Assembly (NCBI GenBank): GCA_003331875.1
Contig: QOQA01000006.1
Span: forward strand, 1 to 57,769
DNA length: 57,769 nucleotides
Direction: 5' to 3'
From: Cryomorphaceae bacterium
GTDB taxonomy: Bacteria; Bacteroidota; Bacteroidia; Flavobacteriales; Flavobacteriaceae
Positions 54,444 through 57,769 of this stretch are shown in pieces. The position numbers and the translations under genes are program-made. The notes beneath the pieces were generated by a model. That model ran no database searches. It was not told the origin of the DNA and saw only the letters and a list, made by a program, of their open reading frames with translations. Each line of letters starts with the position of its first letter. The first letter of the stretch is position 1.

Positions 54444-55847
54444 TTAATTAGATATTATTGCTCGTTCAATTTCACTATTACTTTTTAATATCAAAAATGA
54501 AGATATGGCATAAAAAGCATTTTTGTTGTTATACCCCGTTGTTCCAACGAAATCATTTGTCCAGTTCTCAAAGTCATATTCATAATTCAGAGTTTTATTA
54601 GATACGTTGTTACTAAATTTATCAATTCTAACAGGAACAGTCATTCCAGGACACCAACCTGCTCTGTCAGGTTGCCAATTCCCCCCCTGATTATTAATTG
54701 GATTTTGAGAACAACCAATTGGCCCCATGTAATGACTGAACAAATTGGAATTATCTATTTTAATATTATGCGTTCTAAAACACCATTCAGCGCATGCTCT
54801 TCCGTCAGAATCAGCGGGTGTAGCATGTCCCCAACCAGTTACTATGGTTCTTATATGGGCACTTTCTACATTATTTCCTATTTGTAATGATTTTATTAAA
54901 TCAAACTTATCTAAATCAATCTCTGTATTCCCATTTAACCCACCATAAGGAACACCACCTAAGGAATTTCCATTATGCTGAATAATTCTAGATACTTTGT
55001 AATATTTATAATCAGGTGTACCCGGTATAAAATCAAACTCTAGTGATACTATCCATCCAGAGCCAACCCAAGTTTCAACAAAAATTCTAAGCTCAACATT
55101 TCCCTCCAATAAATCTTTAAAATCTGTTACATCAAACTCAAGTCCTCTAGTAAGTTTATTATTATCAACACCGTAAGGGGTAATGTGACGACCTATCTCA
55201 AACCACTCATTTGTAATTTTATCTCTTACCATTATATTGGCATATCTGTCCCAAGGATCGCAACCCCCAGACGGACAATCCAATCTTAAATACATTTTAA
55301 TAATTTCAATATCACTTGTATCATTGTGTAAATCAAAACTTTGAACCGACGATTGACCATGCCCTCCCCCCCAAGCAATTCTTTGGTTCGAGAAAGCTCT
55401 GTAATTATACCTAAATTGAGATGCTGTTCCTGCTAAACTTACATTTGCATTTCCAGCTCCTGGACTTTCAAACAAAATACTTCCATTCAAATTTCCTAAC
55501 TCAGAGGGGGAAAATCTCACAAAAATATTGCTTGAGGAAGAACCATTAATTGATATAGAATTTGAAAAATTAATATTATCCGAGGATACTTCAAAATCAC
55601 CGGAGACAGTAATTGTAATACTTGAATCCAGGTTGTTAGGGTTTACATTAACAGTTTGTGCCGCTGATTTTTTGGTAACCATCGTATCTGAGAAATCAAT
55701 TGATGATGGATTTACTATGATTGACTTGCTAACAACATTTTGATTACTTGAATCACCACCATCTTTACTACAATAAACAAATACAAAAGCCATTAAGACT
55801 AGAGTTATTGGTTTAATTATTTTTAGATTTATGTTCTTAAACATCAT
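54444..55847 (-). CDS. Peptide-N-glycosidase F-like lipoprotein (N-glycan deglycosylase)
   Basis: Expected to release N-linked glycans by cleaving the bond between GlcNAc and asparagine. The 467 residues start with a lipoprotein signal ending VFVYC, so Cys26 is lipidated; SKDGGDSS follows and may direct it to the cell surface. Residues of about 42-142 resemble a hydin/ASH-like Ig domain. The rest matches PNGase F of Elizabethkingia: [12 protein letters not shown] near 196-207, [49 protein letters not shown] near 352-364, PINNQGGNW and DRAGWCPGM. The three known catalytic acids (Asp60, Glu118, Glu206 in PNGase F) correspond to Asp200, Glu258 and Glu354 here. No T9SS C-terminal domain is seen. 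Placed between sucA and sucB. A second ATG at 55844 is equally possible as start. Confidence 0.92.
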   Translation of the reverse strand: MMFKNINLKIIKPITLVLMAFVFVYCSKDGGDSSNQNVVSKSIIVNPSSIDFSDTMVTKKSAAQTVNVNPNNLDSSITITVSGDFEVSSDNINFSNSISINGSSSSNIFVRFSPSELGNLNGSILFESPGAGNANVSLAGTASQFRYNYRAFSNQRIAWGGGHGQSSVQSFDLHNDTSDIEIIKMYLRLDCPSGGCDPWDRYANIMVRDKITNEWFEIGRHITPYGVDNNKLTRGLEFDVTDFKDLLEGNVELRIFVETWVGSGWIVSLEFDFIPGTPDYKYYKVSRIIQHNGNSLGGVPYGGLNGNTEIDLDKFDLIKSLQIGNNVESAHIRTIVTGWGHATPADSDGRACAEWCFRTHNIKIDNSNLFSHYMGPIGCSQNPINNQGGNWQPDRAGWCPGMTVPVRIDKFSNNVSNKTLNYEYDFENWTNDFVGTTGYNNKNAFYAISSFLILKSNSEIERAIISN

Positions 55848-55850
55848 TAA

Positions 55851-57769
55851 TTATTTTTTAAAATTATCTTTTTTTTCATCAAATACATAGTCAATTACTT
55901 GCTGATGTCTTCTTTTAAACCTAACAGAACTACCAGATGCTGGAGAACTATAGAATCGTCTAGATGCAACTCTAAATGATTTTGCAAAATCCAAATGCAT
56001 TAATACGTGTCCCCATGCACCCATATTTCTTGGCTCTTCTTGTGCCCACACAACATCTTTTGAATCGTATTTATTAATTAATTTTTTAATGGATTCGATG
56101 GGCAGAGGAAACAATTGTTCTATTCTAACGATCGCAACATTTTTTATCTGATTATTTTCCCTAAAATCAATTAAATCATAAAAAAACTTACCACTGCAAA
56201 AGACAAGTTTTTCAGGGCTTTCAATATTTTCATCATCAATTACAGGGTTAAACTTACCATCAATTAAATCATATTTTGACGATATAACTTTTGGGTTTCT
56301 TAAAAGACTTTTAGGTGTCATTAAAACCAGTGGCTTTCTATATTTTGTAATAACTTGTCTTCTTAGGAGATGAAATAAATTCGCTGGTGTTGTACAGTTT
56401 GCAACAAACATATTGTCCTTGGCACACAATTGAAGGTACCTTTCAAGTCTTGCAGATGAGTGTTCTGCACCCTGACCTTCATATCCGTGCGGAAGCATCA
56501 AAATTAATCCGTTTTGAAGTTTCCATTTATCTTCAGCTGAAGATAAATATTGATCGATCATTATTTGTGCTCCGTTACTAAAGTCTCCAAATTGTGCTTC
56601 CCATATTGTTAAGGTTTGAGGTGAAGCAAGTGCATAGCCATATTCATAACCCATTACACCATATTCTGATAATGAAGAATTATATATTTCAAACGTACCT
56701 TGGTCTTCAGATATATTGTTTAATGGTACATATTCATCCTCAGATTTTTCCTTTTTAAGAATGGCATGTCTGTGAGAAAAAGTTCCCCTTTCAACATCTT
56801 GACCAGAAATTCTTACGTTATAACCCTCTTTCAAAACAGTACCATAGGCAAGTGTTTCAGCTATTGCCCAATCTACCTTGTCCTCTATAAAATACATTGT
56901 CTTTCTATCTGACATTAATTTTGAAATTTTTCTTAAATATTGATCAGGGCTATTTAGCTCAAACAAACTTTCTGAAACTTCATCCAAATCTTTTTTAGTT
57001 ACACAAGTTTTGACTTTTTTCATCATGTCAGATTTCTTAACAGACTTAAACCCTTTCCATTCATGTTCCATAAAAGGGGTTATAATGGCATTTTTTTCTT
57101 TTTTAGAATCAACTAGATCTGAGTCTAACTCATTAGCATAATCCCTTTCCATTTTCTTTAATTCGGTGTCTGAGATTATATTTTCTGATATTAATTTCTG
57201 AGCATATATGTCTTTAACAGAGGGATGATTTGAAATAGATTTGTAAAGTTTTGGCTGAGTAAATCTTGGTTCATCTCCTTCATTATGACCGTATTTTCTA
57301 TACCCTAATAAATCGATAAAAACATCTCTTTTATACCTCATTCTGTAATCTATAGCAAAATTTGAAGCGTGTACAACAGCTTCAGCATCATCAGCATTTA
57401 CATGCAATATCGGACACAAATTTGCTTTGCCCACATCAGTACAATATGTGGATGACCTTCCATCAGCATAATTAGTGGTAAAACCTATCTGATTATTCAC
57501 CACTATGTGAATGGTTCCACCAGTTTTAAAGCCTTTGAGTCTTTCCATTTGAACAACTTCATATACAACACCTTGACCAGCAATAGCTGCATCACCATGT
57601 ATGATTACTGGTAGTACATTTTCAATATTTTCTTTATGATATTTATCTTGCTTTGCTCGTGTGATTCCTTGTACAACAGGTCCAACTGATTCGAGATGAG
57701 ATGGATTTGGAGCCAAATTAATAAAAACATTAATTCCTGAGTCTGATTTTCTTTTTGAGGTCCACCCTA
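55851..57769 (-). CDS. sucA: 2-oxoglutarate dehydrogenase E1, C-terminal part (cut by window edge)
   Basis: Thiamin-diphosphate-dependent decarboxylase of the 2-oxoglutarate dehydrogenase complex. The reading frame is open to the right edge; the visible 638 residues cover the C-terminal two thirds. Motifs include APNPSHLESVGPVVQGI, VIIHGDAAIAGQGVVYEV, VNNQIGFTTNYADGRSSTYC, VFIDLLGYRKYGHNEGDEPR and LPHGYEGQGAEHSSARLERY. The end is VWAQEEPRNMGAWGHV and RRHQQVIDYVF. An internal TTG at 57716 is not a real start. Its stop is three bases before the PNGase F-like gene. Confidence 0.97.
   Translation of the reverse strand, partial: GWTSKRKSDSGINVFINLAPNPSHLESVGPVVQGITRAKQDKYHKENIENVLPVIIHGDAAIAGQGVVYEVVQMERLKGFKTGGTIHIVVNNQIGFTTNYADGRSSTYCTDVGKANLCPILHVNADDAEAVVHASNFAIDYRMRYKRDVFIDLLGYRKYGHNEGDEPRFTQPKLYKSISNHPSVKDIYAQKLISENIISDTELKKMERDYANELDSDLVDSKKEKNAIITPFMEHEWKGFKSVKKSDMMKKVKTCVTKKDLDEVSESLFELNSPDQYLRKISKLMSDRKTMYFIEDKVDWAIAETLAYGTVLKEGYNVRISGQDVERGTFSHRHAILKKEKSEDEYVPLNNISEDQGTFEIYNSSLSEYGVMGYEYGYALASPQTLTIWEAQFGDFSNGAQIMIDQYLSSAEDKWKLQNGLILMLPHGYEGQGAEHSSARLERYLQLCAKDNMFVANCTTPANLFHLLRRQVITKYRKPLVLMTPKSLLRNPKVISSKYDLIDGKFNPVIDDENIESPEKLVFCSGKFFYDLIDFRENNQIKNVAIVRIEQLFPLPIESIKKLINKYDSKDVVWAQEEPRNMGAWGHVLMHLDFAKSFRVASRRFYSSPASGSSVRFKRRHQQVIDYVFDEKKDNFKK

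Noticed and set aside
55780-57769. sucA start at the TTG at 57716
   Set aside because: The frame continues upstream to the window edge with matching E1 sequence, so the TTG is internal and the gene is cut by the edge.

Overview
The window reads as a gene-dense, very AT-rich chromosome segment from a member of the Bacteroidetes, most likely a marine flavobacterium with a streamlined genome. The signs are the family content and gene order (miaB, sigma-54 activator, LptE-like lipoprotein, secG, groES, groEL; mreBCD-mrdA-rodA; ftsX, DUF3098, uppP, truB; mutY, ssb, gldD), four TonB-dependent receptors, Bacteroidetes-type promoter boxes (TAnnTTTG) and an almost complete lack of Shine-Dalgarno sequences. 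No insertion sequence, prophage, CRISPR array or rRNA gene was seen. No stretch longer than about 160 bases lies outside a gene, so there are no large gaps to describe. All seven convergent gene pairs overlap or abut at their 3' ends.

Layout. 1-696 is the start of topA (minus strand, cut by the window edge). 856-6912 is a plus-strand block with miaB, a sigma-54 enhancer-binding protein, an LptE-like lipoprotein, a small TPR-like protein, secG and groES-groEL. 6997-13964 holds purH and the cell-wall elongation operon mreB-mreC-mreD-mrdA-rodA. 13966-17133 (minus) has an oligopeptide-type ABC permease and the tail-specific protease Prc. 17225-19084 is surE-lpxB, with leuS convergent to it. 21871-24446 is ftsX, a DUF3098 gene, uppP and truB. 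24430-26306 (minus) is aat, a DUF3127 gene with an SSB-like tail, a HIT protein and greA, which is preceded by a terminator-like hairpin.

26389-34039 is mostly nutrient uptake. A TPP riboswitch sits in front of a TonB-dependent receptor (thiamin uptake inferred). Upstream of it on the same strand is a zinc-type receptor with two His/Asp-rich tracts, together with a tiny His-rich membrane protein. PnuC, a NadR-like kinase, a phosphopantetheinyl transferase and ribosomal proteins L27 and L21 follow. 34142-41991 holds a lipoprotein-carrier-like protein, an EamA transporter, gldD without its usual partner gldE, ssb, mutY, HU, a 29-residue basic ribosomal-type protein, RNase G/E, recX and an amidohydrolase. 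41979-51786 (minus) holds a TonB-dependent receptor placed directly after atpD-atpC, a large TonB-dependent receptor, an outer-membrane barrel protein and the ExbB-ExbD-ExbD energising complex. A tRNA-Ser(GGA) overlaps the stop codon of tatD. The window ends with a retropepsin-like gene and sucA/sucB of 2-oxoglutarate dehydrogenase.

The most striking items are (a) a lipoprotein version of peptide-N-glycosidase F, with all three known catalytic acids conserved, inserted between sucA and sucB with gaps of one to three bases; and (b) candidate sigma-54 promoters in front of groES and topA, next to a sigma-54 activator gene, suggesting a sigma-54-controlled chaperonin/topoisomerase response. TPP and greA leader elements, alternative hairpins before the RNase G gene, and a recurrent TATATTTG box with very short leaders are further regulatory observations. 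All functions are inferred by reading the sequence; no database search was run.
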